Source of the DNA: Bugula neritina
Lineage: Eukaryota; Bryozoa; Gymnolaemata; Cheilostomatida; Bugulidae
Length of the DNA stretch: 64,000 nucleotides
Direction of reading: 5' to 3'
Assembly (NCBI GenBank): GCA_964035545.1
Contig: OZ037769.1
Location: forward strand, 12,452,633 to 12,516,632
Translations under genes and position numbers: made by a program
Part shown: positions 10,246 to 24,300 of the stretch, one piece after another
How the letters are laid out: every line of letters starts with the position of its first letter
How positions within the stretch are numbered: the first letter of the stretch is position 1
The notes under the pieces: generated by a model
The model's database searches: none
Seen by the model: the letters and a program-made list of their open reading frames with translations, nothing else
Told to the model about the DNA's origin: nothing

Positions 10246-13200
10246 TTAATCGCTGTCGCTATCCAACGCTGCCCTTCTTCTATCAAACTAAAAAATAAAA
10301 CAATTTTAATTTAAAGAAGATAACATTTCATAGCCTAAAAAGTAACCTAATTATAAGAAATAGAAATAAAACCCAAAATACAATGCATATGGTCAACTAA
10401 TACTGCTCTAATAAATATGGCTGTAGCACAACTATCTCAAGGTCACCATTTCAGCAGCATTTATAGATTTCTTAAAACTTACTGAGTTTAAAAGTGAGAC
10501 ATTCTCTACACAACAAATATATTCTACAATGTGGGAAAGTAATCAGCCCCAGGAAGGTATCTAGTAAGCATTAGTCACCCTTGAATAACGTATTTAAACT
10601 ACTTGTCCAGTGACAACATACTGATAGTCATTAATTAGTCATACAGGGTTCTAACATACTGATAGTCACCCAAGTAATAGTAATACTCGCACAATGTTCC
10701 AAGAGTGCCAAACCACACGCCATATGCATGTTTAATTCAATCATTAAAATGTTGCACTTTGTAGGCTAATCAACAGTTGGCCATGGTGTAAATCAAATAA
10801 AAAATGGCTGCACAATTATGCAACATCCCCCAGCAAGTAACACCTTTCCAAGCAATAGAGGCAGTAAGTTTTTAATGTAATGCCAAGTCAAGTAATGCAA
10901 TTGGGAAATAGCCCACAGTCTAATAATATTCAAGACAAACTGCTGTGTGTGGTCACAGTAGCAAGCCTACATGAATCAAAACATGCTTCTACTAAATAAT
11001 TATAATGCTTTATTTTATTTGCTTGGTTCACTATCCACTTACTACCTGGCATATTCAAAAAGTACATAATAAAATTTATAGGAGAATATGTAACTTCAAT
11101 CAAAAAGGTTGAACCACATTACTACTAGTATTTCAGTAGATAGTTTCCCCCGTGAAAATAAACCACTTCATAACGCCCTAAACACCCTCGCCCATGATAG
11201 GCATGTAATAACAAATACTTATGTCACTTCATCCTTATAAATATACCTTAAAATCCCTACAGTTCCCATCAAACACCAGCTTGCTTTAGCTACCAAACTT
11301 TCACGAAATTCAACCACCCATTTAAGGAATAGTGTTTCATACTGTACATTACACTGCAAAACTCCAACAATCTCCCAATCAATTGTTTCCTAGCTGTGCT
11401 TCCCACTGCATACATGTGACTGAAAAAAACCAGTTGGTTTCACCCCAACTTACTTTGACTGAAGAAGACTTCTGTGTTTGTCCACTGATTTGTCCAAGAA
11501 GTGATTTCAGCTGTTCCTCATTCAGCTAAACAGAAATCAAACAATTTTACACATATGTGCAGCTGGAATCGCTATATTCTATTACTTACCAAATTTATAG
11601 AAAAACTCTATCTTTATTCATATATACAGTGCTCCCTCCATATCTCACAGTTCCAGTTCTCACGAAACCCCAAAGGTCACGAAAAGGGTTTGGACCCCTG
11701 TTTTGTGACCTATGTATGTGTGAATAGAGACAAAATGGCTAAATTTACTAGATTCGTGAGTTAAATATGGTATTCTAGTATGTCACGAATCGTGGTCTTG
11801 GGAGCCGCAGCTCAGTGAGATACGGAGGCGCACTGCATCTCTTTATTCCTAAAGTAAACAGAAATAAATGGGTCACTTACTACCTGCATCCATGTATACA
11901 AGACTACAAGAAATGGCTGGACACTTTGTACTGACAAAACAAGAAAGTTAAGGAAGAAATTATGTCATTAAACAAAATATGGCAACATAACAGTGTCCCT
12001 GTTATTATTACTGTACATATTGGAAGAGCCAGTTATATATGACGATTATATGAAAACTAACTTGGGAGAAAAACACAAAAGAACTGTAAAACCTGAATTT
12101 CACAATGATTCTGGAAAACTCAGCCTGACTGTTTATAGTGTCCTGTAGCTAGGTCTAATTGTAATAAAATAGCAATGTAAATGTCAGTTTCCTACAAAAA
12201 TTGATACCAGCCAAGAATTCAGTGCACTGCAACACTGAGATCTACAATTAGTTTACCTTCTCTTGTATTTGACCGGTTCTTGCCATCTGAGCTAGCATAA
12301 GTTCCACTTTCTGGGCTTTCTCGGGTTTAGTTAAAGCTATTGTGTTCACTAGAAAGAGCAAAGTAAACTAGCATTAAATGCAATAAAACTTTTGAAACTG
12401 AATGCTAATTATTCATATGGAGAGCAACATCTCTTTTCTTTATAAATACAACACAAAATATTTCAGTTGGTCATTAATTGAAATTATGTGTAAATAAAGT
12501 GCTTAAACTTTCGAATTTCTTATAATTGTTGTTAGGATTTGTCTTCTTTTAAGGACAAAATTTCTGCAGTTATTAATAAAAACTATATAAATATAGCACA
12601 TAGTTATTATAATGGAAACTTGTAATTTGGTAATCAAAAGATTTGTGAACTATTCAAGACAGACAACTTCTCAAAGAAAACATGGAAGGGAAAACAAAGA
12701 AGGGAAAACATAGAAGAAGAGAAGGGGAGGGAGAGAGAGAGGGGGAGATAGAGGGAGAGAGAGGGAGAGAGAGGGGAGAGAGGGGGAGAGAGGGGGAGAG
12801 AGGGGGAGAGAGGGGGAGAGAGGGAGAGAGAGGGAGAGAGGGGGGGAGAGAGGGGGAGGGAGATAGAGACTTACATCTGGCTCGTGCTTCCTGAGTAAGT
12901 ACTTGAGACAAGATGCTATTCTTCATTTCCTGTTGCTGTCTCTGCATCTCTTCTTGCTGCTGCCTTCCCTCTCCAGCTCCCTTTAAAAAGGAATTCATGT
13001 CTGTGTAGAGCATTAATCAGAGACTAGCAGACTATATCAGATATACTGTAGCAATTTGCTGTAAAACCACTTACCTCTTATGCTAAACCACATTGTCTTA
13101 ATTTTACTTTAGTACCACACTAGAGTTCTGGAAACAATTCACAGATATGTACAGCAAAAAGTGGTATACAAAGTTAAACGTGATGGCAACTGGTTACAAA

Positions 13201-13606
13201 TATTAGCAAAGTTCTCTTTTCACAGAAAATCACAACAAACATTTCGAAAAGCATTGCGAAAAGCATGCCAACTTTTGAAATTATTGTTTTCACCATGCAG
13301 CTACCCTAACATTGAAACACCTCAAAGTTAAATATGAGAATTCCCAAGAAGAATCTAATTTTTTGGAATCACTAGAATACAATATATAGGGACTCTGATA
13401 TATCCTTTATCTACAAAACAATGAAATGATCAGCTAAACTTTAGATGTCATTACAACTCATCGGAAATTAGAAACCTATAATTTAAATTATCAATGCCAA
13501 TTCTACACTACTTAAAAGATTGTCTAAATGACTTTAAACTCACCTGTCCTGCTTGAGATTGCAGTTCACGCATTCTTTGGGCTCGTATAGCTTCTAAGTC
13601 GTCCAT
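10246..13606 (-). CDS. PDCD5: Programmed cell death protein 5 (PDCD5/TFAR19), complete
   Basis: Five exons in transcript order: 13606-13544, 12980-12875, 12348-12257, 11525-11454, 10287-10246, with phases 0-1-0-0, total 375 nt including TAA (124 aa). The family is about 125 aa, so the gene is complete. Recognisable features are the N-terminal helix MDDLEAIRAQRMRELQSQ, the core RNSIL/ARAR-like segment (MKNSILSQVLTQEARAR), LTKPEKAQKVELMLAQMA, the QTQKSSSVK linker and the basic-acidic tail FDRRRAALDSDSD. The protein is a small conserved helical-bundle protein found in nucleus and cytoplasm, linked in mammals to apoptosis, TIP60 binding and the CCT chaperonin. Introns hold a purine-rich microsatellite and a TA-flanked MITE. 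It is convergent with the gene ending at 9710. Confidence 0.97.
11627..11835. mobile_element. MITE, TA-flanked, TIR CAGTGCTCCCTCCATATCTCAC
   Basis: About 209 bp. It starts CAGTGCTCCCTCCATATCTC after TA and ends in the imperfect reverse complement (GTGAGATACGGAGGCGCACTG). A second, about 80% similar copy lies at 42976-43183. CAGT-type termini and TA flanks suggest a Tc1/mariner or pogo-like non-autonomous element. It sits in PDCD5 intron 4, between the exons at 11454-11525 and 10246-10287, upstream of the first of these on the plus axis. Confidence 0.7.
12715..12866. repeat. Purine-rich (GGGAGA)n microsatellite
   Basis: Degenerate GAGAGGGA/GGGAGA tract, almost purely purine on the plus strand, in PDCD5 intron 2 and ending about 10 bp from the 5' splice site of exon 2. 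Open frames across it are artefacts of the repeat. Confidence 0.95.
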
Positions 13607-15496
13607 GTTTGTGAAGCACTGAGGTGAATTTCACATTAGGTTGTAGCAATAATATGCAAAATCTGGGTTTAAACCTACAACATAAATCTTCTTACTACAA
13701 ATAAATTCTACACAAAGTATGTAAGGTAAAGATGTTAAGAATAAATATGAAATGAAGAACACATTTTCTATACATGAAAATAGCATCAGTATAACATTCA
13801 ATTTTAATAGATTTATATTCATCAATGTTATTACATGGCCGAACATCGGCTATATAACTGAATAAATAGAACACAACTACATTATGTGATAGATGTCACA
13901 CTTGAAAGTTTCCGGAGCTAGCAAGAAATCATTTTTACAACCATACTAATCGGTGTTATCATAATAATTCCATCAATCAAGTGCTAATATGACTTAATGT
14001 ATTCCATTGTAGCTCTCAGTGTAAGCATCACTACAGGCTTTTACAAGCAAAACTTTTAAAGGCATCAAAGAGTATTTAATTTTATATATTAAACATTAAT
14101 TTGCTGTAAAAATTAAGGCCAATCAGTCGTTAGCTAGGCATATCTTGTTAGTTGTTTCAACACAAATAAAAACACATAAAAATAACAGAAGTATTTGGGG
14201 CCTACAGTGTCTTGGCACAGCAAATATTTTAGTGCCTGAGTAAGAGTTCAGTTTTATTTATATCAATATTATTATTAGTACTACAACTAGTATATTTTAT
14301 TATTCCATTTGGGCATTTAGATTTACTTATCAATATACTGAGACTTGTGATATTATTATACTGAATATAGTCATGCCTCGTTGTGATAATCATAGCCATA
14401 ATGATAATGATGATAATGATAATGAATTATATTAGTTAATGTTATAACCATAAAAAGATAATGATATTGAATTTGATAATAATTGTATTTATCAATGAAC
14501 AATAGACAGTATGACTACCAATATTAATATCAATAATATCAATTACATCAATTTCAATATCAATTAATATTAAAATTATAATCATAATGATATTGATAAT
14601 CTAAAAGTATAACTACAAGTACATTATAAATCATTAGACATTATGATTATCATTATCATTATAAAATTATCATTATGCCTATACTAATATTTATAGTTAA
14701 TGTTATAATATTAATAATAATTTAAATTATAATAAGTATAACTAAAAACTATTACTAACCTAAAGTAAATATTAAAAATAAAATAATGGACTTTGAGTAA
14801 ATAAGTAATTTTTATTCAATATCTTTCTCAAGTCTAAATGTAGCAATTAGTAAAAATGCCAAAGCCTATGTTGAATATTTCTGAAAGAATTATAATTTAC
14901 AGTTTTATAATAGAACTAGAAGAAAATAAAGTTAAAAATTTTTGTGTCAATGGTCATGGTGATCCTTCGTTGTTCAAAGGAAATATTCGGATGTCAAGTT
15001 GAAAAATGTTACAAGTGGAAGCGACACAGTAACAGCATCTTATTCCGAACAAATAAAGCCAGTTTAAGGCAGTGTGGTATATTAAGAGTGTTGACTTTAA
15101 ACCATGAAAAATCATTATGTCGCTAATGGTACCGCGAGTTTATATAAGTTATAAAGGAAAAATTTTGCCACTTTTGTGATTTTATTTTTTTTTTTATATT
15201 ATGTGTCCATTTTTTTTAGTTTTGTTTATTGGTAAAGTTTTTAAACATATTTTCAATACATGTAAAATTTTAAAAATAATTAAAACTTAATCATGCACGT
15301 AAATACAAAGCTATAAAGTTTAAGCTTCGCTGTGATTACAATGTGAATATGAATTGAATAATGCTTGCAATAACCATTTTACACAAAATACGTTACAGTT
15401 GCTATAAATGTAAGACTAGTAAATTGGATGCAAATAGGCACGGTAATACTATTTGATTTATGCTATTTTTGAAATTTGTAGTAAATATTCGGCATG

Positions 15497-15570
<74 letters not shown>

Positions 15571-16486
15571 AATATATTATATATTGTTATATTATATATA
15601 TATATTATATAAGTATAATAATATTATATAAGTATAATAATATTATATATAATATATATATTATAATAATATATTATATAATATAATAATATTATATATA
15701 ATATATATATTATAATAATATATTATATAATATAATAATATAATATATTATTATATTATATATTATATTATATATATATTATATATATATAATATCATAT
15801 AATATATATTATTATATTATATTATTTATAATATATATATATATTATAATAATATATTATATATTAATATATATTATATTATATTATATATATATAATAT
15901 ATTATACAAGTATAATAATATTATATATAATATATATATATATATATTATAATAATATATATATTATAATAATATATTATATATTATTATATTATATATT
16001 ATATTATATATATTATATGTATAATATCATATATAATATATTATTATATTATAATATTATATTATATATTATATTATATATATATTATATATATATAATA
16101 ATATCATATATAATATATAAAATATATTATTATATTATATATTATATATATAATAATATCATATATAATATATTATTATATTATAATATTATATATTATA
16201 TTATATATATATTATATATATATATAATAATATCATATATAATATATAAAATATATTATTATATTTTATATTATATATATAATAATATCATATATAATAT
16301 ATTATTATATTATATATTAAATTATATACATTATATATATAATGATATTATATATAATATATATATATATATATACATATAATAATATTATATATTATAT
16401 ATTCATATATATATATATATATAATAATATATATATATATAATAATATATATATATATAATAATATATATATATAATAATATATAT

Positions 16487-16540
<54 letters not shown>

Positions 16541-18398
16541 GCCAAATATTTACTACAAAATTCAAAAATAGCATAAATTAAGTAGTATTACCGTGCCTAT
16601 TTGCATCCAATTAACTAGTCTTACATTTATAGCAACTGTAGCGTATTTTGTGTATAATGGTTATTGCAAGCATTATTCAATTCATATTCACATTGTAATC
16701 ACAGCGAAGCTTTAACTTTATAGCTTTGTATTTATGTGCATGATTGAGTTTTAATTTTTCTTTTAATTTTATGTGCATTAAAAATGTGTTTAAAAACTTT
16801 ACCAATAAACAAAATTAAAAAAAATGTACACATAAAATAGAAAAAAAATAAAATAACAAAAGTGGCAAAATTTTTCCAATATAACTTATATAAACTCGCG
16901 GTACCAATCTCGGCATAATGGCGCCCATATGATTCCGTAAGATTTGCTAATGGCAACACTCTTAATATACCACACTGGTTTAAGGTTGCTTAAAGAGTTT
17001 TACGAACAGGGTTAGGAGGATTCACTGTTACTTATGGGTGCATCCTAATTTCAAGAGAAAATAACTTACAAGTGACAGTGTGTGCTGAGGTTTTTTTATC
17101 ATGTAGGCATTACTCACCAGCAAGTCAAGTTTTAAATGAGTTTATAGTCCCCAACGTGAGATTATCCGTACTCGATGCTTGCTACATGCTACCGTTTTAA
17201 GTTCTACTCGAGCATGTTAGCACAAACAATATAGTTACAGACCGTTAGTTATTACACACATAAACAACATAACATACCACAATATTTAAAATGTATATGT
17301 GTATTATAATGTAAACAAATGAACAGCCTTGAGAATTGGTTGCCTGTTCATGCTATAAAAATCCTACTATTCTACTATTATTTTAGTCATTAACTGTCTA
17401 ATTATCTTCATAGTACATATATTGCAACTAACAAGCTATCATTAGTTTCAAAATAAAGATTGTTATAATAGCATTTGTTTCAAGTCCAATTATTATTATT
17501 TTCATCAAGACATATAGAGCACATTTTAAAGTTTGTGTCACAGTACATGAGGCTGCTTTTCAGGTAAGGATAACTTCCATGTGCATGCACGGAACTATTT
17601 ATATAACTAATGTGACTGCTTTCAGACACCAGAGTTCAAGAGACTATATATAATGTATAGCTGCAAGCATATTGTTCCAGTCTCAAATCAAGCAAAGTAG
17701 AGCAAGTTTTAATCATATATCATATTAGACTGGTCTGTAAATAGCATAAATACAGCTCTATTTTGTGCCATATCCAGGTGCAATATTTACCTGCAATTTT
17801 TCACTAACACTTTTGCATTGATATCTTATAAATAAAGAGTATATTGCGTATATTATAACATCACAATAATTTATTACAAAACGTTGATTATATTACACAT
17901 TGCACGTGTTAATGTAAAATATTCCTATATTCTGTGTAGAAGTTGACATGGAGATGCTCGCTAATTATGTATAACGGTGCACAAAATATACTAAAATATT
18001 ATATAAAAGGACCATATATAATAATAATAATAATAATGGAGACTACTATAATATAAGAAAGTGCAAAAACACAAAGTAATGTTATTATAAAATGTGGTAA
18101 ATAAAAATAGCGATATAAATATAGCAATTTTCTTATTTTCATGTTTGATGCTGTTTTAATATATAAAATGGAAATAAATATAAGTTAACAGTTGCTTGAA
18201 TATTAAAACCTCTATTTTGCATAATTATCACCAGAGTGCATATATTAATTAAAATAAATAAAGAAGACAACTACAAACACATGATCACATTAGTGATATT
18301 ACGCTGGATTATCACAATAAAAGAGTATTATAAGGAAAAGCAACTTCTCTAAAATGCAACTTGAAACTTTAGTGACAAAGCAGCAAAAAGCTGTCACG
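13607..18398. other. Gene-free AT-rich region between PDCD5 and the Rab-effector gene
   Basis: No supportable exon. It contains ATG/ATA microsatellites (about 14390-14740), the 1.9-kb foldback at 15070-16977, and an AAT run near 18020-18040. A minus-strand AATAAA at 17870-17875 could serve the Rab-effector gene ending at 18399. Confidence 0.6.
15070..16977. repeat. Large foldback: about 430-bp inverted arms around a 1-kb TA-rich core
   Basis: The left arm (15070-15499) and right arm (16536-16977) are reverse complements, roughly 85-90% identical by eye. They share GTGTGGTATATTAAGAGTGT at the outer ends, GGTACCGCGAGTTTATATAA inside, and GGATGCAAATAGGCACGGTA near the core. The centre (15500-16536) is almost entirely TATA/TATAATA repeats. 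Arm divergence argues against a simple assembly artefact. No transposase frame is visible. Confidence 0.88.
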
Positions 18399-21300
18399 TC
18401 ACAATATTGCTGCTGCTATAACAATAGAACATTATAATCAATATAAGTTAATATTACAGTAATACAGGTGCTCATGTCTAATTTGCAACCAACAAACTTA
18501 AGATCAGCTGCATGATATAACAATGAATAAATTGACCAACATTTTCCTAAAAATTATCATTTAAACTTTAGTGACCGGGCCCCAGTTTCTACCTGTGATT
18601 AGCTTCCCTATGGCTTCCTGCTCTTTTTTAAACTTTTTCATTCGCTCTTCTAAAAATAAAAATCAAATGAGTGTTCAATGAAACTAAATACTAATATATA
18701 CCCCATAGTAATCTTTTACTATAGGTACTTATAGTAGAGTTTGGTAAGGAACATGGCAATATAATGTTGGCATTAAAAATCCATAAATTAAACTTTAAAA
18801 TAACAAGTAAATAAATTGATTCCATTTTATCAGGAAAAAAGAGAAGAGGTTTTATTAATCCCAAAGATAAAAAGATATACAATTTGCAATATTCAGGTAC
18901 AGAAAGGAAGCGAAAAGGCACAAATCACAATTAGTAATAAACTATGAGCTAACTAGATACAAGCAAATTAATAGGTGTGTAGGGAGTCAAGCAAATCACA
19001 GCATTTTTACATCTAATGATCAAACTATAGGGTAGCAATTTTATAATTTGTGCAAATACACATAATCTAATAATTTGGAAATTATGTTTTATCATGTGAC
19101 CAACAAGATGGCAGGTAAATTATTTTCCATGTAGAGAATTAGGCGTGTATGCCAACTGTACTGTAAGCTACTAGTTTCACTATACTTATAAGATAGTAGT
19201 GTTAAATTTATTTCTTTGTATTGGAATATATCACACTACCTAACATCTATCAGTTGCTACTGACAACTCAACGAACATAAAATCACACAATCACACACTC
19301 GGAAGGTCTTTTAAGCAAGAAAGCTTCAATCATTAGTGAAAATACCTGTTTTTTATTCTTTTATGTTTGCCTTTTCATGTGTTTCCTTTAAATCAAAATT
19401 TAAAAAATTGTAAATTTGATAAAGCATCTGCCGAAGTTAAAAGGTTTCATAAAAATTAGAACTTAAATAAAATTAATATGTGAGTAGAGTAGATAACCCT
19501 AAGAAATGTTTAGCTCCAGCAGAAATTGCTTTACAATGAATCACATTGACTACTTAGCTTGGAGATAAAAATAGGTACACAATACCATCTACTCTGCCAG
19601 CTTACATAAGCTTGTTGCCATGATGTTAGAACAGTATTCACTATTGAACTTAGGATTTGAAAACTCCTAATCAATTGTAAAAAAAACTATTCAAGTACCT
19701 ATGCAGCAACCCGTAAAGAATTGATTAACTTTTACTGTAGTGTGATTTGCCTAGAAACATGGCTAAAAACTCTCTTATGACACATGACTAATTAGCCAGG
19801 CAAGGCCAGTGTACATGCTATAGGCTTTTATAGCTGAATTATGGTAATTTTGCACGTAAAAATGAAATTATTTATTTTTTACGGATTTAGTTATTGTTAC
19901 GCAAAAAAAATATCCAAAGACTAAAACATTTAGCTTAAGCACATTTTCTGGCACACTACAAACAACTTGTTCAATTATTAGTAGATTTTAAACAATGTAG
20001 TCGTTCGTAAAGGTTTGTAATAGTCCAACAACTTACCTACATAAACATTCTCTCCCCATTCAGATTTAGTCACTGGGATTTGATCCTTGACCTGATTTGA
20101 AGACTCTGTTTTTGTCATAGACTTGGTTCCAGCAACAGCTTGAGTTCTGCTCTTCATCTTCACCCACTTTCCGCAGACCTTTATATAGTCACACCCATCA
20201 TTGGGCGGAGCTCCGGCCAGGTTATCATCAAATGTTGGAATTATCGTTCTTTTAACAGAAACCGTTCTTTTAACCACTTTCTTAGTGACTGTTTTCTTCT
20301 TTCCCTCTGGGCTGTGAGAAGACGTAGAAAGGGGTGTGGCTAGAGATGGAAGTGGAGATAGGCTGGTCACAGGTACAGCCGATTGATCTGCTTTTAGAGA
20401 TGCAGACGGCACTTTGGCATCAGAACTCGAATCTGCACCGTTCTTATGATCCACTGGTACGTCAGAAGTAAAAGATCGTCTGCGCTCTTTGACAGTCAAC
20501 ATGGAGTCTGACCATTCAGCTCTGCTGGCTGGTAGATCGTCTTGAGAAGAACAACCAGAGAGGTCAACAACATCTGGTGGAGTTGGAGCAACCTTCTACA
20601 ATAATTATTATATCCCCTTTAGTAAAAATAGAAATGAGCAGTTGTGGTCTAGGGGTTAGAGCACTAGCCTAGTAAACACGGAGTCATAAGTTCGAACCCC
20701 AGTAAAAGGCCATTGGTGATGTTAGGAAAAGCATCCAGTCATAATTGCTCCTGTGCCACATCTGAATAAGTTCTTAGCCCACTTAATAAGATCCTTTCCA
20801 TCAGGGGTTCTCACAGAGATAGTGACTATAAACTTGTCTGAGTTATTATTAGTAAAAAAAGACTTTGCAGTATGTTGTAAGAACAAGTATTTTCTCATCA
20901 ATAGGAACCAAATTTTATTGCTAGCTTTACATCCCAAGAATGAAAACAGTGTGCAATACTACAGAAATAACACTTAAGACGCGAACAGCACGCTCTGCAT
21001 ATTATTACACTGAAGTTGCACAGTCACAATAGAAAAAGGTGCAGGCCCTAAACACAGACACAACTTCACAACATACATCGTATGCACAGATTTACCAGAT
21101 CAGACAACTACTATGACCTTGACACATATATATATACAAAGAACAGTCATGGTTACCTGAGCAGTCATACTGCTACACAACGGGCTGTTGCTTTGCTCTG
21201 TCATAAAAATTGAAACCGGCAACAGAAGAGAAGCAAAGCCTACAGTTGGATGCCGTACAGTGGCATAGCGCAATGTCATTGAATGAGGAAAGCGTTGAGA

Positions 21301-24300
21301 GTGTGATATAAATTTGTGTTTTTCAATGACATCGGGAATGTACTTTTGGTTAGTAAATGTTCTATTATGTCCGATTCCATAATTATTTGAGTTCAATGAA
21401 ACATAGCCACTCTCAGGTGATGCTTTTAAGATGTTCGATTCATTATAAGTCATGGAAGTAATAAATGGACTAGAAATAGCAGAAACGTTATCTGATAAAG
21501 TATTAGAAGTGATATTTGCAGCACTAGTGACATGGTGTATTGGTCTCAAATGGGAACTAGTAATTCCAGTAAGAACTTTTCTATATTTACAACTATTAGT
21601 AAAGTTAGTGTTGCTTGGAACATTGTTAGTATATCTGGCAACAGTGTTAATACCATGGATAGTGGTTGAGTTAGCATCATGGTTAGTGGTTGAGTTAGCA
21701 CCACGGTTAGTGGTTGAGTTAATACCATGGTTAGCGGTTGAGCTAGTGTTAGTACCATGGTAGGCGGTTGTGTTAGCACCATATTTAGTGGTTATGCTTG
21801 CATCATGGTTAGTTGTTATGTTAGCACCATGATAAGCGGTTGTACTAACACCATGGTTAGTTGTGTTAGCTGGTAAAGTAGCTGATCTAATAGCACTTGC
21901 ATTAGATCCAACTAGAGCATTGGAAGATGTAGCTGTGGTGTGGTCGTCATGAGAGAAATGCTGTCGTTTTATGCTAGTAACAGTAGAGTTGCTGACAGGG
22001 TGCTTAATGTAAGGGTAGACAACCCTGCTACTTGCCTTCCGTCTCCTGGCAGGTTTAACGGGAGTTATGTTACTTCCAAACTGCTGAAACTGTTTCTCCC
22101 TCACGAAACCTGGCTGTATGTCAACACCATCATGCATATCTTGAGTGTTGTTTTTCTGCTGTGACTTCATTGTAGGTGGTGAGGTGCAAGATTCGTCAAT
22201 GCTTTTAGAAGCTGAAGGCGGTTTTGGTGATACAGAGTCAAGTTTTAGTTCAACAACCGATGCGTGACGTTGTTGGCCTGAATTCTTAAAAATGATATGG
22301 TATGAAAATTTACTATCAAAATAGCTCCGGTAATTTTAAGTACATACGTTTTTAAATTTTACTTAACAAAAGACAATATAATTGCAGATATAGAATAATT
22401 AACTTTACATTTTTAAAGCAGCTCTCTTTTACAAGTTCTAAATGATTGTCACCAGCAACTAATCTGTTTGAAAAGTTAACATGTTGGAATAAATTATCAA
22501 ACTCAAAGCGTAACAGTTACTGTGTTTAATAAATGGTGCTAGCTATGAATATAATCTTAGACACCATGAAATATGACAGTCAATGCAGGTGACAAAATCA
22601 TTAAAAATGTAATTCAATTAAGTGGTTTGACAATGAAAAATTTTACAAATGGTACTTTTCTAGTGAGCAACCAAAAATAAGAAAGCTTCTTATAGTACAA
22701 CTTTTATCATAAATCTTCACAAAAAATACTACCCTCAACACTGAAATATTATCACTTCATCACCTGCATGTTAAAATTGATCAACTTTCAAATGGTAGTA
22801 AAATCTTTTTTTTAGAAAGTCAGCATGATGAGTTATTCACAGCTAATCAAGAAATTAAAACAGTTACCTTCCTGGCAGAATAAAAGAACGCAAGTGATTC
22901 TCTGAGCATGCTCAAAGATACACAATAATCTGATACACTCTTGATGCCAGCTGCTGCTTCTATTATTAACCTGGTGATCATTTACCTGAGCTTTAACACC
23001 TGAAGTGCTGGTTTGAGGTGACGATGAGATTTCTGCTGTGGTTGTTGGCTTTACCTTGACTGTATTTTCTACTTCACCACCTCTTGGATATCGATAGTTT
23101 TCTACAAGAAAACAGATGTTGACAAGAAACTGTTGAACACATTTGGCGCCTATAGCATTAGTTCCAAGATATAACCACTCTTCAAGGTTATTTTGCTACA
23201 GTATATAGGTTTAGTTTGCTTGTTATATTGTTTGGTGTGTAAAAGACAATAACTGGGAGAAATTTGGCAAACATATTTTGCTTTGAGAAAAATTGTTCTG
23301 AACATAATTATGTCCAACTGAATCTGGTAGAGTTGGATATTCTATAAGTGAAATACTTGCATATTACTTACAAGACACTTGAGTTCTAACAAACTATTAC
23401 TAATATTATTTTGCAAGCAATCATACATATATTGCAAGATCACTTTCTATAAAATATAACATACCAATAACGGAAGTCTCGCACCAAGCTGGTGACGTCA
23501 ACAAAGCATATTGGACATATTTATATCAATTATTAACTACCCTAATCCGAAAGGTAAAATATCTCAGCTGAAAATATCTTTCCCTCACCTTTCTTCATTG
23601 CAGATCTGAGACTGGACTTGGGCGTTCTCTCTGTCGGCATATTTTGATCAGTGAGTTTTTCGACAGAGTTGGTATTGCTGGGGGACATTCTAGCTAGTGG
23701 TACTGTACTAACTGTATCATAGTCTTTATCACTAGGTAACTCTACATTGGTGGGATGGGAGGGTGGAGTGTGACCTTTATCTAGTTGAGTGATGCCTGTG
23801 TTACTGCCCCTACTATCACCTGCTGACACAAGTATTGGCTTAGCAGCAGAAGTTGTCTTCTCAACTTCTCTTTGTGGCAGGGGAGAAATGCAGACGTCTG
23901 ATTTATCAGTTGGTGAGTTGGTTTGCACAGGTGACACGGCCTCTCTTTTACCTTGATTTACTGCTGGCTTAGCATCTGGACCCTGGAAACCCAAAAAACA
24001 GTTTCAATACAAACTTGGCAATATCTATTGCCTTTCCAAGCAGAAGCATTTCATCATTGTTCGAAATAAAGATATTGTAAAAACTGCACAAAGTAAAATG
24101 GTAAAGGTAGGTACTGTGAACAGAAGATGGGATTAATGTGAAATTATAATATAGTAAAAGACTGTGTCACTTTGTGCAACCCTGTATCTATATTACATAA
24201 CAATACAACAAAAATCTATACTTTCTATATGCAGGTGAATGTGCTTTCATAATAGAAGTGAAGGAGGAGCATATGCTTATTCTGAGCTTTTCCTCAATAT

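Noticed and set aside
12654-13013. A 119-codon minus-strand frame ending in Ser/Pro/Leu repeats
   Set aside because: Its first part is PDCD5 exon 2; the rest is the GGGAGA microsatellite read past the donor site at 12874.
16017-16545. Open frames of Tyr/Ile-only protein in the TA-rich core
   Set aside because: Pure translation of TA/TATAATA repeats; no coding signature.
20636-20720. tRNA gene
   Set aside because: The A and B boxes belong to a SINE head: there is no complete cloverleaf or acceptor stem and the same body follows in several copies.
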